A DNA stretch of 64,000 nt from Bathymodiolus brooksi methanotrophic gill symbiont (GTDB taxonomy: Bacteria; Pseudomonadota; Gammaproteobacteria; Methylococcales; Methylomonadaceae). A model generated the notes under the pieces. The model saw only the letters and a program-made list of their open reading frames with translations. It was not told the DNA's origin and made no database searches. Within the stretch, counting starts at the first letter, position 1. Each line of letters opens with the position of its first letter. The position numbers were made by a program, and so were the translations under genes. This document shows positions 1 through 8,878 of this stretch, piece by piece. The stretch covers positions 1 through 64,000 of the forward strand of contig JAJJBE010000085.1 of assembly GCA_020996635.1 (NCBI GenBank), given 5' to 3'.

Positions 1-95
1 TTATCAACTAAGCCTGACAAGCCTGTCGCTGTTGTATAGCTAAATGAAGTGATCAGGTAATCGGTGTATAAGTCAAAAATATCAGGTGTTTTCAT
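1..95 (-). CDS. Transposase N-terminus, partial (IS4/IS701-like)
   Basis: Read on the minus strand from the ATG at 95, an open frame runs off the window start. It begins MKTPDIFDLYTDYLI and continues into a TTATGLSGL stretch. This resembles the N-terminus of DDE transposases of the IS4/IS701 group as I remember them, which is not a database match. Only 31 codons are visible, so no catalytic residue can be seen. A matching element end lies about 45 bp outside the start codon, as expected for an insertion sequence. The frame is too short to say whether the element is intact. Confidence 0.6.
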   Translation of the reverse strand, partial: MKTPDIFDLYTDYLITSFSYTTATGLSGLVD

Positions 96-128
96 AGCCT
101 ACTATTTTAATGGAAATATCATTAGGGG

Positions 129-146
129 GCGTAACATCAGTTATTA
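129..146. mobile_element. Right end of insertion sequence with TATTA flank
   Basis: The sequence gcgtaacatcagt (129-141) followed by TATTA (142-146) matches the terminal inverted repeats and flanks of the MITE at 2191-2424. It lies just outside the start of the partial transposase, so it is probably the outer end of that insertion sequence. The other end is off the window, so the target duplication cannot be confirmed for this copy. Confidence 0.55.
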
Positions 147-340
147 GTATATTCAGTTAAATTAGCATTGCATAGTAAGTAATTCTACGTGCTTGATTCA
201 CATTGTTACATTTTGTTACAAACGCGGTTTTTGCGACATATTTTAGATGCACCTGTTCTTTATACTTGAGATGTAATTCATAGATACTGCAATGCGGTAT
301 TAGACGTGAAAGTTTTAATATTTAAAGGGGCAGGAAGGCA

Positions 341-1858
341 ATGAAAAAAATTCTAATAGGACTTTGTATAGTAGGTGCTGTCAGTTATAACGTTAGCGCG
401 ATAGCGGCTGGTAAGATGCATCAGCATAAATTTAATAAGCATTTAGATAAGGCGTTAAGGCCGATAGTTAGCTCGCTAGGCTTAACGGGAGACCCTTTAC
501 TAAACAGGGACGTACCGGACATTAGTAGTCCGCAAGCACAACTTGGTATGGAATTGTTCTTTTCTAAATCGCTAGGAGGAGATCGTGACTCCGCTTGTGT
601 CACTTGTCATCACCCTTTATTAGGTGGCGGTGATCGATTGTCCTTACCGATTGGTGTGGAGTCTGATACGCCTGATTTATTAGGTCAAGGGCGAACTAAT
701 GCAGATGCTGAGAATCATGCTGGTTTTCCGCCGGTACCAAGAAATGCGCCAACAACTTTTAATGTTATCGCTTGGGATAAGTTTCAGTTTCATGATGGTC
801 GTGTAGAAAGCCTAAACCCACAGCAAGGTGCAAATGGTAAGGCCGGTGGTATTCGTACGCCTAATTCGGCATTTGGTGATGCAGATCCGTTAGCCGGTGG
901 TAATTTAGTGCAAGCGCAGGCGCGTTTTCCCGTTACATCAAGGGAAGAGATGAAATCATTTTCACATAACTCTTATAGTGATCAAGATATTAGAGAGTTT
1001 TTAGCTGCAAGGTTAGCAGGTTATGAAGGGCCGCAAATTGTTGATGAAAATGGTAATAATGTTACTGATACCGTGCCATTGCCTGAAACAGCGCATTGGA
1101 TAGAAAAGTTTCGTCGTGTCTTTAATGAGCCTGATACACAATTAGAAGCATTGGTTACTGAGCAAAGAGTATCTATGTTAATTGGTGAATACGAACGCTC
1201 TCAAGCTTTTGGTAATACGCCGTGGAAACGTTATGTTGAAGGTGATAATAGGGCAATCTCTGCAGATGCAAAAAGAGGTGCGATATTATTTTACACTTCA
1301 GACATGCAGGGTGGAGCGAACTGCTCTAGTTGTCATAGTGGAGATTTCTTTACTGATGAAAGCTTTCATAACCTAGCGATGCCACAAGTGGGCGAGGGTA
1401 AAGGTAATGGTGATGATGGATCTAAAGATTTTGGTCGTGCAAGGGAAACAGTTTTAGAGCAAGATAAATTTGCATTTAGAACGCCATCATTAGTTAATGT
1501 TGAAGTCACAGGGCCTTGGTCACATGCGGGTGCTTATGATTCATTAGAGGCAGTTATTAAGCATCACTCAAATGCAGCGCATGCAATTGATAGTTTTGAT
1601 GAAAGTCAGCTACTTGTTGAAAATGTCACTAACTTAGATAAAATGCGTGCAAATACTTTAGAGGCTCTAAATGCACCTAATTTTGAATTGGAAGCGCTTA
1701 ATTTAAGTGATATGCAAGTAGGATTCTTAGTGGAATTTATACAGTCTTTAACAGATCCTTGTGTTAAAGATCGTGACTGTTTAGCGCAGTGGATTCCAGC
1801 AAATGATGACGACTTAAATGGAGATCAACTCAATGCTATTGGCGAGGACTTACGCTGA
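341..1858 (+). CDS. Di-haem cytochrome c peroxidase (MauG/CcpA family)
   Basis: Predicted periplasmic c-type cytochrome related to bacterial cytochrome c peroxidases and MauG, which reduce peroxide or oxidise protein substrates through two haems. A signal peptide (MKKILIGLCIVGAV, cleaved near residue 23) is followed by two CXXCH haem sites, CVTCH at residues 86-90 and CSSCH at 328-332. At 505 aa it is longer than classic CcpA (about 320-350 aa), and the extra length lies between the haem sites. A purine-rich ribosome site (aaaggggcagg) precedes the ATG. The last two codons and the stop fall in a sequence repeated at 46496, so the C-terminus may have been changed by a repeat insertion. The true substrate cannot be told from sequence. 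Confidence 0.85.
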   Translation: MKKILIGLCIVGAVSYNVSAIAAGKMHQHKFNKHLDKALRPIVSSLGLTGDPLLNRDVPDISSPQAQLGMELFFSKSLGGDRDSACVTCHHPLLGGGDRLSLPIGVESDTPDLLGQGRTNADAENHAGFPPVPRNAPTTFNVIAWDKFQFHDGRVESLNPQQGANGKAGGIRTPNSAFGDADPLAGGNLVQAQARFPVTSREEMKSFSHNSYSDQDIREFLAARLAGYEGPQIVDENGNNVTDTVPLPETAHWIEKFRRVFNEPDTQLEALVTEQRVSMLIGEYERSQAFGNTPWKRYVEGDNRAISADAKRGAILFYTSDMQGGANCSSCHSGDFFTDESFHNLAMPQVGEGKGNGDDGSKDFGRARETVLEQDKFAFRTPSLVNVEVTGPWSHAGAYDSLEAVIKHHSNAAHAIDSFDESQLLVENVTNLDKMRANTLEALNAPNFELEALNLSDMQVGFLVEFIQSLTDPCVKDRDCLAQWIPANDDDLNGDQLNAIGEDLR

Positions 1859-1953
1859 AAATCAGGGATGATTTTTAGTCCGCGATAGGCGAAGGGTTGT
1901 TACCAATCTGAAGTGAACTGTAAGTTCGCTCAGGCGGTAAAAATTTTATCCCG
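1851..1953 (+). repeat. Dispersed repeat, copy 1 (also at 46496)
   Basis: The blocks tacgctgaaaatcaggga, then ccaatctgaagtgaactg, taagttcgctc and aattttatccc recur in the same order at 46496-46571. This copy carries about 26-30 extra bases between the first and second blocks. It includes the stop codon of the upstream peroxidase gene. The second copy truncates a higB toxin gene, which suggests a mobile or recombinogenic element. Confidence 0.6.
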
Positions 1954-2121
1954 GAGAGCCATTTGAGGTAGGATTAACGAAGCAGCTTTTGTGCGTAGTT
2001 GATCCGAACGCAGGGCGTATCGGGGCATTATTGATTCGCCGCGTGGTGGCGCGCCCATTACCTTTGTAAGGTAGTGAATGGTATTTAGTAAGAGAGAAGG
2101 GCGCATAATGCGCCCTTTTTT
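1859..2121 (+). other. Possibly structured non-coding stretch ending in a terminator
   Basis: No convincing protein is encoded here. The stretch is rich in G and C compared with other spacers and contains short complementary segments, for example gccgcgtggtggcgcgc near 2038-2054, before a clear intrinsic terminator. It could be a long structured 3' untranslated region, a small RNA, or remnants of a repeat element whose first 100 bases are also found at 46496. I do not recognise it as 6S, tmRNA, RNase P, SRP RNA or a known riboswitch. Confidence 0.35.
2097..2121 (+). terminator. Intrinsic terminator
   Basis: Arms aagggcgcat (2097-2106) and atgcgccctt (2108-2117) form a perfect 10-bp stem that runs into a six-T tract (2116-2121). 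It would end transcription from the peroxidase gene and the unexplained stretch after it. Confidence 0.8.
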
Positions 2122-2190
2122 GTGCTTATCGCTTTATTGAGTTTCGACCGACAATAAGTGGCATTGGAGCCTGCTAAAGTATAATTATTA

Positions 2191-2424
2191 ACTGATGTTA
2201 CGCAAAGGGTTGAAAAAACTTATGCCTCCCCCTTTCACTCATAACATCAAGTAGCCCGTATGAAGCTTGCGAAATACGGGGGGTTGACGCGCTGTTTATC
2301 CCGTATTCCGTGCCTCTATACGGGTTACGATAACAACTGCTTAGCTTATTTTAGTACCTGTAAATTTCTTTACGCCGTATTAGAGAGTGGAGAGCTTAGG
2401 GTTAATTATATGCATAACATCAGT
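2191..2424. mobile_element. MITE with 10-14 bp inverted ends and TATTA flanks
   Basis: Left end actgatgttacgc and right end gcataacatcagt are inverted repeats. TATTA lies directly outside both ends (2186-2190 and 2425-2429), consistent with a 5-bp target duplication. The 234-bp element has no coding capacity. Its ends match the insertion sequence end at 129-141, so that element's transposase may move it in trans. A large palindrome sits inside it (2250-2329). Confidence 0.65.
2250..2329. repeat. Inverted repeat inside the MITE
   Basis: The segments tagcccgtat and atacgggtta bracket a stretch that contains gaaatacgggg and cccgtattccg, giving nested complementary arms around a short AT-rich loop. 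It looks like a REP-type palindrome either nested in the surrounding MITE or forming its core. Confidence 0.5.
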
Positions 2425-2452
2425 TATTAGTTTTGATAGGCGAGTGCTGTCA

Positions 2453-3115
2453 TTATTGTTTACAACATAGAATGTTGTAGCAATTGCCGCTTACTGTTTC
2501 AGATAAAACTTTAAACCCACTATTAACAATTTTTTGTCGAATGGCGGCTTGTTCATAAGGCGTATAGAGTATCCCTTTTCTGATGCCCCAGTTATTAATG
2601 CGCTCAGCAAAGCCGTTGAACGGCCAGGGTGTGCGTGGATAAAGCAATACATTTGCGGCCAAGGTACCTCCGGGTTTAAGAGTTCGGTGTATATCAAGCA
2701 AAGCGCCGTCAACATCAGGGAAGCAATGAATTGAATTGGCGATATTTGCTGTATCAAAAGTATTGTCTGCGAATGGGAGTGCTGCTGCATCTGCGTGCTG
2801 AAGATCCACTGATGTTTCTTTTGAAAAACGCTTTATAGCGCCAGCCAGCATTGATTCAGCATAATCAATTCCAGTGATTTGTGACTCGGGTAGTTTTTTC
2901 CAACGGCGCCAGCGTAGTACTAACTCAAGCATGGTTCCTGTTCCACAAGCAACTTCAAGATGCTTTTCACCGAAATTGGGACTGAAGAAACGTAACTGAG
3001 ATGTTAATGTGCTGTTGTAAGCAAAGGTAAGAATGAAAAAACCGCGTAGGTCGTACCACCAGGGTTCAGATATATAAGCTGAGGCGATTTCATCTCGTGT
3101 TTTAGGTTTTAACAT
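2453..3115 (-). CDS. Class I SAM-dependent methyltransferase
   Basis: A 220-aa protein with a Methyltransferase_11-type Rossmann domain. Motif I is LEVACGTGTML (residues 53-63), followed by an acidic residue in ITGIDYAESML that should bind the SAM ribose, then HADAAALPFADNTFD and a GGTLAANV strand as in UbiE-like enzymes. The N-terminal 50 residues carry aromatic residues (WWYDLRGFF) that may form a lid or substrate site. The gene stands alone, divergent from edd, so neither its neighbours nor its sequence show the substrate. There is no signal peptide, so it should act in the cytoplasm. Confidence 0.8.
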   Translation of the reverse strand: MLKPKTRDEIASAYISEPWWYDLRGFFILTFAYNSTLTSQLRFFSPNFGEKHLEVACGTGTMLELVLRWRRWKKLPESQITGIDYAESMLAGAIKRFSKETSVDLQHADAAALPFADNTFDTANIANSIHCFPDVDGALLDIHRTLKPGGTLAANVLLYPRTPWPFNGFAERINNWGIRKGILYTPYEQAAIRQKIVNSGFKVLSETVSGNCYNILCCKQ

Positions 3116-3279
3116 ATTTATATATCCTCTTAAATTCTCAGATTAACATAGCGTTCATGAGTATGGGTATTGCAACGATTTTTTGCAAATTATTTTAGTT
3201 TTGCCGGTTTATTTATGGTGCGGAATCTTGTTAACTAAAGGCGGTGGCGTGGTTTTTTACTGATTTTTGTTTGATGTTG

Positions 3280-3285
3280 TATAAT
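3280..3285 (+). promoter_or_regulatory. Possible -10 box upstream of edd
   Basis: A perfect TATAAT sits about 100 bp upstream of edd. The hexamer 17 bp upstream (ttactg, 3257-3262) is a poor -35 match, so either the promoter depends on an activator or the match is by chance. Confidence 0.4.
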
Positions 3286-3309
3286 ACCGAAAAAATATAG
3301 ATCTGTTTA

Positions 3310-3340
3310 ATGAGTTTTAGATGAGTTTTAGATGAGTTTA
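3310..3340 (+). repeat. 11-bp tandem repeat in the edd leader
   Basis: The unit atgagttttag occurs twice exactly (3310-3320 and 3321-3331), with a third partial copy (3332-3340). It lies between the possible -10 box and the ribosome site of edd, so it would be within the leader RNA. Confidence 0.7.
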
Positions 3341-3386
3341 AAGCTGTTATTTTGAGTAACTTTCAAATATAGAAGGAAGGGATAGA

Positions 3387-5231
3387 ATGCATCCAGTAGT
3401 AGATAAGGTCACCCAACAGATTATCGAGCGTAGCCAAGTTGTTAGGGCTGCTTATTTAAAGCATATAGATGAAGCGGCAGGGCAAGGTACTCAGCGATCA
3501 ACGCTTGCTTGCGGGAACTTAGCGCATGCATTTGCTGCCTGTGGTACGGGTGAAAAAGCAGATTTAACAGGTGATAAGAAAGCCAATATTGCTATTATCT
3601 CTTCTTATAATGATATGTTATCTGCACATGAACCTTACAAAGATGCACCTGCATTAATTAAAGAAGCAATTAAGCAAGCGGGTGGTGTTGCTCAGTTTGC
3701 AGGTGGCGTACCTGCCATGTGTGACGGTGTGACTCAGGGTCAGCCTGGTATGGAGTTATCACTGTTTAGTCGTGATGTAATTGCGATGTCTACGGCGATC
3801 AGCTTAAGTCATAATGTGTTTGATGGTGGGTTATATTTAGGGGTTTGTGACAAAATTGTTCCTGGTTTATTACTGGGTGCTTTAAGTTTTGGTCATTTAC
3901 CAGCGGTTTTTGTTCCTTCAGGTCCAATGACGAGTGGTATTACCAATAAAGAAAAAGCGGAAACACGTCAACTTTATGCGGAAGGTAAAATCGGTCGTAA
4001 AGAGTTATTAGAGTCAGAGTCAAAATCATATCATGGGCCAGGTACTTGTACTTTCTACGGTACGGCAAACAGCAATCAAATGATGGTTGAGATTATGGGT
4101 TTGCACCTTCCTGGTAGCTCATTTATTAACCCTTACACACCATTGCGTGATGAACTAACTAAAGAAGCCGCTAGACAGGTCTTAAAATTCACTGTATTAG
4201 GTGATGATTATCGTCCTTTAGGTAAGGTCATTGATGAAAAAGCGATTGTGAATGCAATTGTGGGGCTTTTAGCAACAGGTGGATCAACAAATCATACAAT
4301 GCATTTAGTGGCTATTGCTCGTGCAGCAGGAATTACTATTAACTGGGATGATTTTGATGCGCTATCGCGTGTTGTGCCATCACTGACAAAAATTTACCCG
4401 AATGGCCAAGCAGATATTAATCACTTTCAAGCCGCTGGTGGTATGGGTGTGTTGATTGCTGAGTTATTAAAAGGTGGCTTTTTACATGAAGATGTTCTAA
4501 CCATCTCGGATAAACCTGGAATGAATAGCTACACGGAAGAGCCTAAATTAGAAAATGATAAATTAATTTGGACGGCAGTTCCTGAAACTTCTTTAGATAA
4601 AGAAGTTATTTCTACTGTTGAAGAGCCATTTGCACCGAGCGGTGGGTTGCATGTAATGCACGGTAATTTAGGGCGTGGTGTGTCTAAAGTTTCTGCGGTG
4701 GCTAAAGAGCATCAAGTTGTAGAAGCTCCTGCTTTAGTGTTTGATGACCAAGATGATGTGGTTAAAGCATTTCATAATGGTAAACTAGAAAGAGACTTTA
4801 TTATTGTCTTGCGTTTCCAAGGCCCTAAGTCTAATGGAATGCCTGAATTGCACAAATTAACGCCATTGTTAGGTTTATTACAAGATAAAGGCTATAAAGT
4901 CGCAATTGTTACTGACGGCCGTATGTCGGGGGCATCAGGAAAAATACCTTCAGCCATTCATATGTGCCCTGAAAGTGAAGACGGTGGGCCGTTATCTAAA
5001 GTACAAGATGGCGATATTATTAGCCTAAATACGCAATCGGGTGATGTAAATGCCTTGATTGATGCCGATGAATTTGCAGCACGTACAGCAGCGCCAAATA
5101 GTGCTAAAGGGCATCATTGGGGTATGGGGCGTGAAATGTTTGGTGCATTCCGTGTGGGAGTATCAACAGCTGAAACAGGCGCATCAAACCTATTTAGTGA
5201 AAAAGATCTTTTTTGCCTGCTAAAAAAATAA
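3387..5231 (+). CDS. edd: 6-phosphogluconate dehydratase
   Basis: First enzyme of the Entner-Doudoroff pathway. It dehydrates 6-phosphogluconate to 2-keto-3-deoxy-6-phosphogluconate using an iron-sulfur cluster. The 614-aa length fits the family (E. coli Edd 603 aa). It shows the ILVD/EDD hallmarks, including [13 protein letters not shown] from residue 112 and the C-terminal signature [12 protein letters not shown]. Features such as [13 protein letters not shown] fit Edd better than dihydroxy-acid dehydratase, and the next gene is eda, which settles the identity. The ATG has a good ribosome site (gaaggaaggg). edd and eda are separated by a 74-bp gap containing a hairpin. Confidence 0.95.
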   Translation: MHPVVDKVTQQIIERSQVVRAAYLKHIDEAAGQGTQRSTLACGNLAHAFAACGTGEKADLTGDKKANIAIISSYNDMLSAHEPYKDAPALIKEAIKQAGGVAQFAGGVPAMCDGVTQGQPGMELSLFSRDVIAMSTAISLSHNVFDGGLYLGVCDKIVPGLLLGALSFGHLPAVFVPSGPMTSGITNKEKAETRQLYAEGKIGRKELLESESKSYHGPGTCTFYGTANSNQMMVEIMGLHLPGSSFINPYTPLRDELTKEAARQVLKFTVLGDDYRPLGKVIDEKAIVNAIVGLLATGGSTNHTMHLVAIARAAGITINWDDFDALSRVVPSLTKIYPNGQADINHFQAAGGMGVLIAELLKGGFLHEDVLTISDKPGMNSYTEEPKLENDKLIWTAVPETSLDKEVISTVEEPFAPSGGLHVMHGNLGRGVSKVSAVAKEHQVVEAPALVFDDQDDVVKAFHNGKLERDFIIVLRFQGPKSNGMPELHKLTPLLGLLQDKGYKVAIVTDGRMSGASGKIPSAIHMCPESEDGGPLSKVQDGDIISLNTQSGDVNALIDADEFAARTAAPNSAKGHHWGMGREMFGAFRVGVSTAETGASNLFSEKDLFCLLKK

Positions 5232-5239
5232 ATCATAAG

Positions 5240-5271
5240 AACTAAGGTTGTTCAAATGGGCGACCTTGGTT
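5240..5271 (+). terminator. Weak hairpin between edd and eda
   Basis: aactaaggttg (5240-5250) pairs with cgaccttggtt (5261-5271) through 11 bp, including two G-U pairs, with a 10-nt loop. Only a short T-rich tail follows. It may attenuate or stabilise the edd message rather than fully terminate it. Confidence 0.35.
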
Positions 5272-5305
5272 ATCTTTAACTCAATAAAAAAATAAGTGAT
5301 TAAAC

Positions 5306-5953
5306 ATGTCTATTAATAACTGGAAAGTTCAACCTAGTGAAGTTTTAAACGCATCTCCTGTTATGCCAGTAATGGTGATTGAAGATGCAGAAAATGCCGT
5401 GCCTTTAGCGCGTGCTTTAATGGCAGGCGGTATTAAAGTATTAGAAATTACTTTACGTACAGAAGTTGCAATGGCCTCTATTAAAGCCATTAGTGAACAG
5501 GTTGAAGGTGCGCTAGTTGGCGCAGGAACGATTACTACGCCTGAGCAATTACAAGCAGTTGCTGATGCTGGTGCAGTATTTGCAATTAGCCCAGGCTTAA
5601 CACCTAAGCTTTTAGAAGCAGCGAATAAAAGTTCGATTGCTTTAATTCCAGGTATTTCTTCTGTTTCAGAATTAATGACAGGTATGGAATACGGTTTAGA
5701 TCATTTTAAATTCTTTCCAGCAGCAGCGGCTGGTGGCATCCCAATGTTAAAAGGTATTGCGGGGCCTATTCCACAAATTACTTTTTGCCCAACTGGGGGT
5801 ATTTCACCAAGTAATTACAATGATTACCTAGCACTTAAAAATGTAGCGTGTGTGGGTGGTTCTTGGTTGGTACCTGCTGATGCAGTTAAAAATAAAGATT
5901 GGGATGCGGTAACAGCATTAGCAAAAGAAGCGGTTGCTAACGCAAAAAGATAG
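5306..5953 (+). CDS. eda: KHG/KDPG aldolase
   Basis: Class I aldolase that splits 2-keto-3-deoxy-6-phosphogluconate into pyruvate and glyceraldehyde 3-phosphate, completing the Entner-Doudoroff pathway. The 215-aa protein fits the family. The catalytic Glu47 and the phosphate-binding Arg51 lie in LEITLRT, and the Schiff-base Lys135 lies in HFKFFPA. The phosphate-binding loop [10 protein letters not shown] is also present. It follows edd in the same direction and the two probably form one transcription unit. It acts in the cytoplasm and feeds pyruvate to the aceEF-lpdA cluster just downstream. Confidence 0.95.
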   Translation: MSINNWKVQPSEVLNASPVMPVMVIEDAENAVPLARALMAGGIKVLEITLRTEVAMASIKAISEQVEGALVGAGTITTPEQLQAVADAGAVFAISPGLTPKLLEAANKSSIALIPGISSVSELMTGMEYGLDHFKFFPAAAAGGIPMLKGIAGPIPQITFCPTGGISPSNYNDYLALKNVACVGGSWLVPADAVKNKDWDAVTALAKEAVANAKR

Positions 5954-5993
5954 ATAGGTTATTTTTAGCATTGGATTAAACCGCTGCTTTAAG

Positions 5994-6060
5994 TAAGGAA
6001 CGAGCATGGAATAACATCCCGAAGTTAGAAATCGGGAGCTTGTTTCATGCTCGTTGCTAA
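5994..6060. repeat. Palindromic repeat, family R2 copy 1
   Basis: aaggaacgagcatggaat (from 5996) and the inverted attgtttcatgctcgtt-like right arm frame a central pair, catcccgaagtt and aaatcgggag. It is the compact form of a repeat whose larger version lies at 23723-23890 and whose half copy is at 46613. Its RNA would fold into a long hairpin between eda and aceE. Confidence 0.65.
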
Positions 6061-6074
6061 GTACAGGTACATTT

Positions 6075-6117
6075 GATATGTAGGGTGGGTAGAGCATTTT
6101 GCGAAACCCATCATTGT
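6075..6117. repeat. Repeat family R1, half copy
   Basis: gtagggtgggtagagcat followed by ttgcgaaacccatcat is the left half of the R1 repeat seen in full at 12140, 55985 and 63308. The right half is missing. Confidence 0.6.
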
Positions 6118-6185
6118 GTACTTAGTCAAAATAGCAAGTCTTTGAATAAAGACAGCGCATAATAGTTGTATTTAAGGAGTATGGA

Positions 6186-8867
6186 ATGAGTAATGGTTTG
6201 AATGCCAATAAGTTGAATCAGGTCGATATTGATCCAGAAGAAACGCAAGAATGGTTGGAGTCACTGGCTGCTATTCAAGCGCAAGATGGTGCGGATCGTG
6301 TTCACTTTATTATCGAACAATTGGTCGAGCAGGCAAGACAATCAGGTTCTGATATTCCATACAGTGCTAATACAGCGTATATCAATACAATTACAACCGA
6401 GCAACAGCCTAAATTTCCAGGTATGACTACGATTGAGCGAAAGATTCGTTCGTATGTACGCTGGAATGCCATGATGATGGTGTTAAGAGCCAATAGAAAT
6501 ACTAATGTAGGCGGGCATATTGCCAGCTTCGCTTCTTCTGCAACTTTATACGATATCGGGCATAACCATTTTTGGCGCGCACCTACTGCAGAACGCGGTG
6601 GTGATATGGTATTTGTTCAAGGACATTCTTGTCCGGGGGATTATGCGCGTGCGTATTTATTAAGCCGTTTCTCTGATGAGAAAATGGATAACTTTCGTCA
6701 AGAAGTCGGCGGCAATGGTTTATCGTCTTACCCTCACCCTTGGTTAATGCCTGATTTTTGGCAGTTCCCTACGGTTTCTATGGGGCTAGGACCCATTATG
6801 GCGATTTATCAGGCGCGTTTTATGCGTTATATGCAAAGCCGTGGACTGGCGCAAACAGAAGGGCGTAAAGTTTGGGCATTTTTAGGCGATGGTGAAACGG
6901 ATGAGCCTGAAACCTTAGGTGCTATTAGCATGGCTGGGCGTGAACAGCTAGATAACCTAATCTTTGTGGTCAATTGTAATTTACAGCGATTAGATGGTCC
7001 GGTACGTGGTAACGGTAAAATCATTCAAGAGCTGGAAGGTAGTTTCCGTGGTGCTGGCTGGAATGTAATTAAAGTTATTTGGGGTAGACGTTGGGATGCC
7101 TTATTAGCGAAAGATAAAGACGGTATCATTATGAAACGCATGATGGAGTGCGTAGATGGTGATTATCAAACATTTAAATCAAAAGATGGCGCGTATGTAC
7201 GTGAGTTTTTCTTTAATACGCCTGAGTTGCAAGCAATAGTTGCAGAGTATACCGATAAAGATATTTGGGACTTAAATCGTGGCGGACATGATCCTATCAA
7301 GGTTTTTGCGGCTTACAATGCGGCAGTTAACACCAAAGATCAACCTACAGTGATTTTAGCCAAAACCATTAAAGGGTATGGTATGGGTGAGTCAGGTGAA
7401 GCGCAAAATACCAGTCACCAACAAAAGAAAATGAGCATGAATTCAATTAATGATATTCGTGATCGCTGGCAGTTACCTGTGACGGATGCAGAAATTGCAG
7501 ACTTTCCATATATTAAGTTTGAAGAAGGCTCAGAAGAGCTAAACTACATGAAGCAGCGCCGTGCAGACTTAGGCGGTAATATTCCTGTTAGGCGTGAGAA
7601 ATCAGACGCTTTAGAAATTCCTGAGTTAAGTGCTTTTCAGGCCATTTTAGATGGTACAAAAGCAGGTCGTGGTATTTCAACTACAATGGCGTTTGTTAGA
7701 ATTTTAAATATTTTGGTTAAAGATAAAAAAATCGGCGAACGTATCGTACCGATTGTGCCAGATGAATCGCGTACCTTTGGAATGGAAGGTATGTTCCGTC
7801 AACTAGGTATTTGGTCGCAAAAAGGGCAATTATATACGCCGCAAGATGCTGACCAGTTAATGTATTACAAAGAAGATAAAGCCGGCCAAGTTTTACAGGA
7901 AGGCATTAACGAAGCAGGTGGCTTATGTGATTGGATCGCGGCGGGAACGGCGTACTCTACTTACGGAGTGCCGATGATTCCATTCTTTATTTATTATTCG
8001 ATGTTTGGTTTTCAGCGCATAGGAGATTTGATTTGGGCGGCGGCTGACCAACGAACACGCGGATTTTTATTAGGAGGTACAGCAGGGCGTACCACTTTAA
8101 ATGGTGAAGGTTTACAGCATGAAGATGGCCATAGTCATTTAATGTCTGCAACGGTTCCTAACTGTGTTTCTTATGACCCGACTTATGGCTATGAGTTAGC
8201 CGTTATCGTTCATGATGGCTTACGTCGTATGTACGCTGAGCAAGAAGATGTGTTTTATTACATCACGGTGATGAATGAAAACTATGACCAACCACCAATG
8301 CAAGAAGGGACTGAGCAAGACATCCTAAAAGGAATGTACTTGTTTGAGTCGGGTATTAGTCGTAAAAAATCACCCAAAGTGAACTTATTAGGTTCGGGTG
8401 TGATTTTCTGTGAAGTGGTTCAAGCGGCAAAATTATTGCGTGAAGACTGGGGTGTAGAGGCTGATTTATGGAGCTGCCCAAGTTTTACAGAATTAGCGCG
8501 TAATGGCCAAGCAACTACGCGTTGGAATCGTTTACACCCAACAGAAAAAGCTAAATTATCGCACGTTGAAAAATGTCTGACTAAGGCAGATATTCCTGTA
8601 ATTGCGACCACTGATTATATGCGTGTTTTTGCTGAGCAAATCTCGCCGTATGTTAATGCTGACTACACAGTATTGGGGACTGATGGTTTTGGTCGTTCAG
8701 ATACACGTGAAAACTTACGTAGTTTCTTTGAAGTAGATCGTTACCATGTCGTTATTGCCGCTTTAAAAGCCTTGGCTGATAAAGGTGAGTTTGATGCGAA
8801 GAAAATTGATGAGGCGATTGCTAAATACAATATCAATGCTGATGTCGTTGCGCCTTGGTTAATTTAA
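6186..8867 (+). CDS. aceE: Pyruvate dehydrogenase E1 component (homodimeric)
   Basis: Thiamine-diphosphate enzyme that decarboxylates pyruvate and transfers the acetyl group to lipoyl-AceF. The 893-aa length matches single-chain E1 of the E. coli type (887 aa). The cofactor motif begins GDGETDEPE near residue 234 and ends VVNCNLQ about 30 residues later. Further hallmarks are GGHIASFASSATLYD and GHNHFWRAP near the N-terminus, and TLNGEGLQHEDGHSH in the second half, with histidines that line the active site. The ribosome site is aaggagt. aceF follows after 11 bp, so the two are co-transcribed. Confidence 0.97.
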   Translation: MSNGLNANKLNQVDIDPEETQEWLESLAAIQAQDGADRVHFIIEQLVEQARQSGSDIPYSANTAYINTITTEQQPKFPGMTTIERKIRSYVRWNAMMMVLRANRNTNVGGHIASFASSATLYDIGHNHFWRAPTAERGGDMVFVQGHSCPGDYARAYLLSRFSDEKMDNFRQEVGGNGLSSYPHPWLMPDFWQFPTVSMGLGPIMAIYQARFMRYMQSRGLAQTEGRKVWAFLGDGETDEPETLGAISMAGREQLDNLIFVVNCNLQRLDGPVRGNGKIIQELEGSFRGAGWNVIKVIWGRRWDALLAKDKDGIIMKRMMECVDGDYQTFKSKDGAYVREFFFNTPELQAIVAEYTDKDIWDLNRGGHDPIKVFAAYNAAVNTKDQPTVILAKTIKGYGMGESGEAQNTSHQQKKMSMNSINDIRDRWQLPVTDAEIADFPYIKFEEGSEELNYMKQRRADLGGNIPVRREKSDALEIPELSAFQAILDGTKAGRGISTTMAFVRILNILVKDKKIGERIVPIVPDESRTFGMEGMFRQLGIWSQKGQLYTPQDADQLMYYKEDKAGQVLQEGINEAGGLCDWIAAGTAYSTYGVPMIPFFIYYSMFGFQRIGDLIWAAADQRTRGFLLGGTAGRTTLNGEGLQHEDGHSHLMSATVPNCVSYDPTYGYELAVIVHDGLRRMYAEQEDVFYYITVMNENYDQPPMQEGTEQDILKGMYLFESGISRKKSPKVNLLGSGVIFCEVVQAAKLLREDWGVEADLWSCPSFTELARNGQATTRWNRLHPTEKAKLSHVEKCLTKADIPVIATTDYMRVFAEQISPYVNADYTVLGTDGFGRSDTRENLRSFFEVDRYHVVIAALKALADKGEFDAKKIDEAIAKYNINADVVAPWLI

Positions 8868-8878
8868 CAGGTAAAAAT

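Noticed and set aside
1859-2121. Possible known riboswitch or housekeeping RNA
   Set aside because: I could not match the conserved cores of cobalamin, TPP, glycine, c-di-GMP, SRP, RNase P or tmRNA elements, so no name is given.
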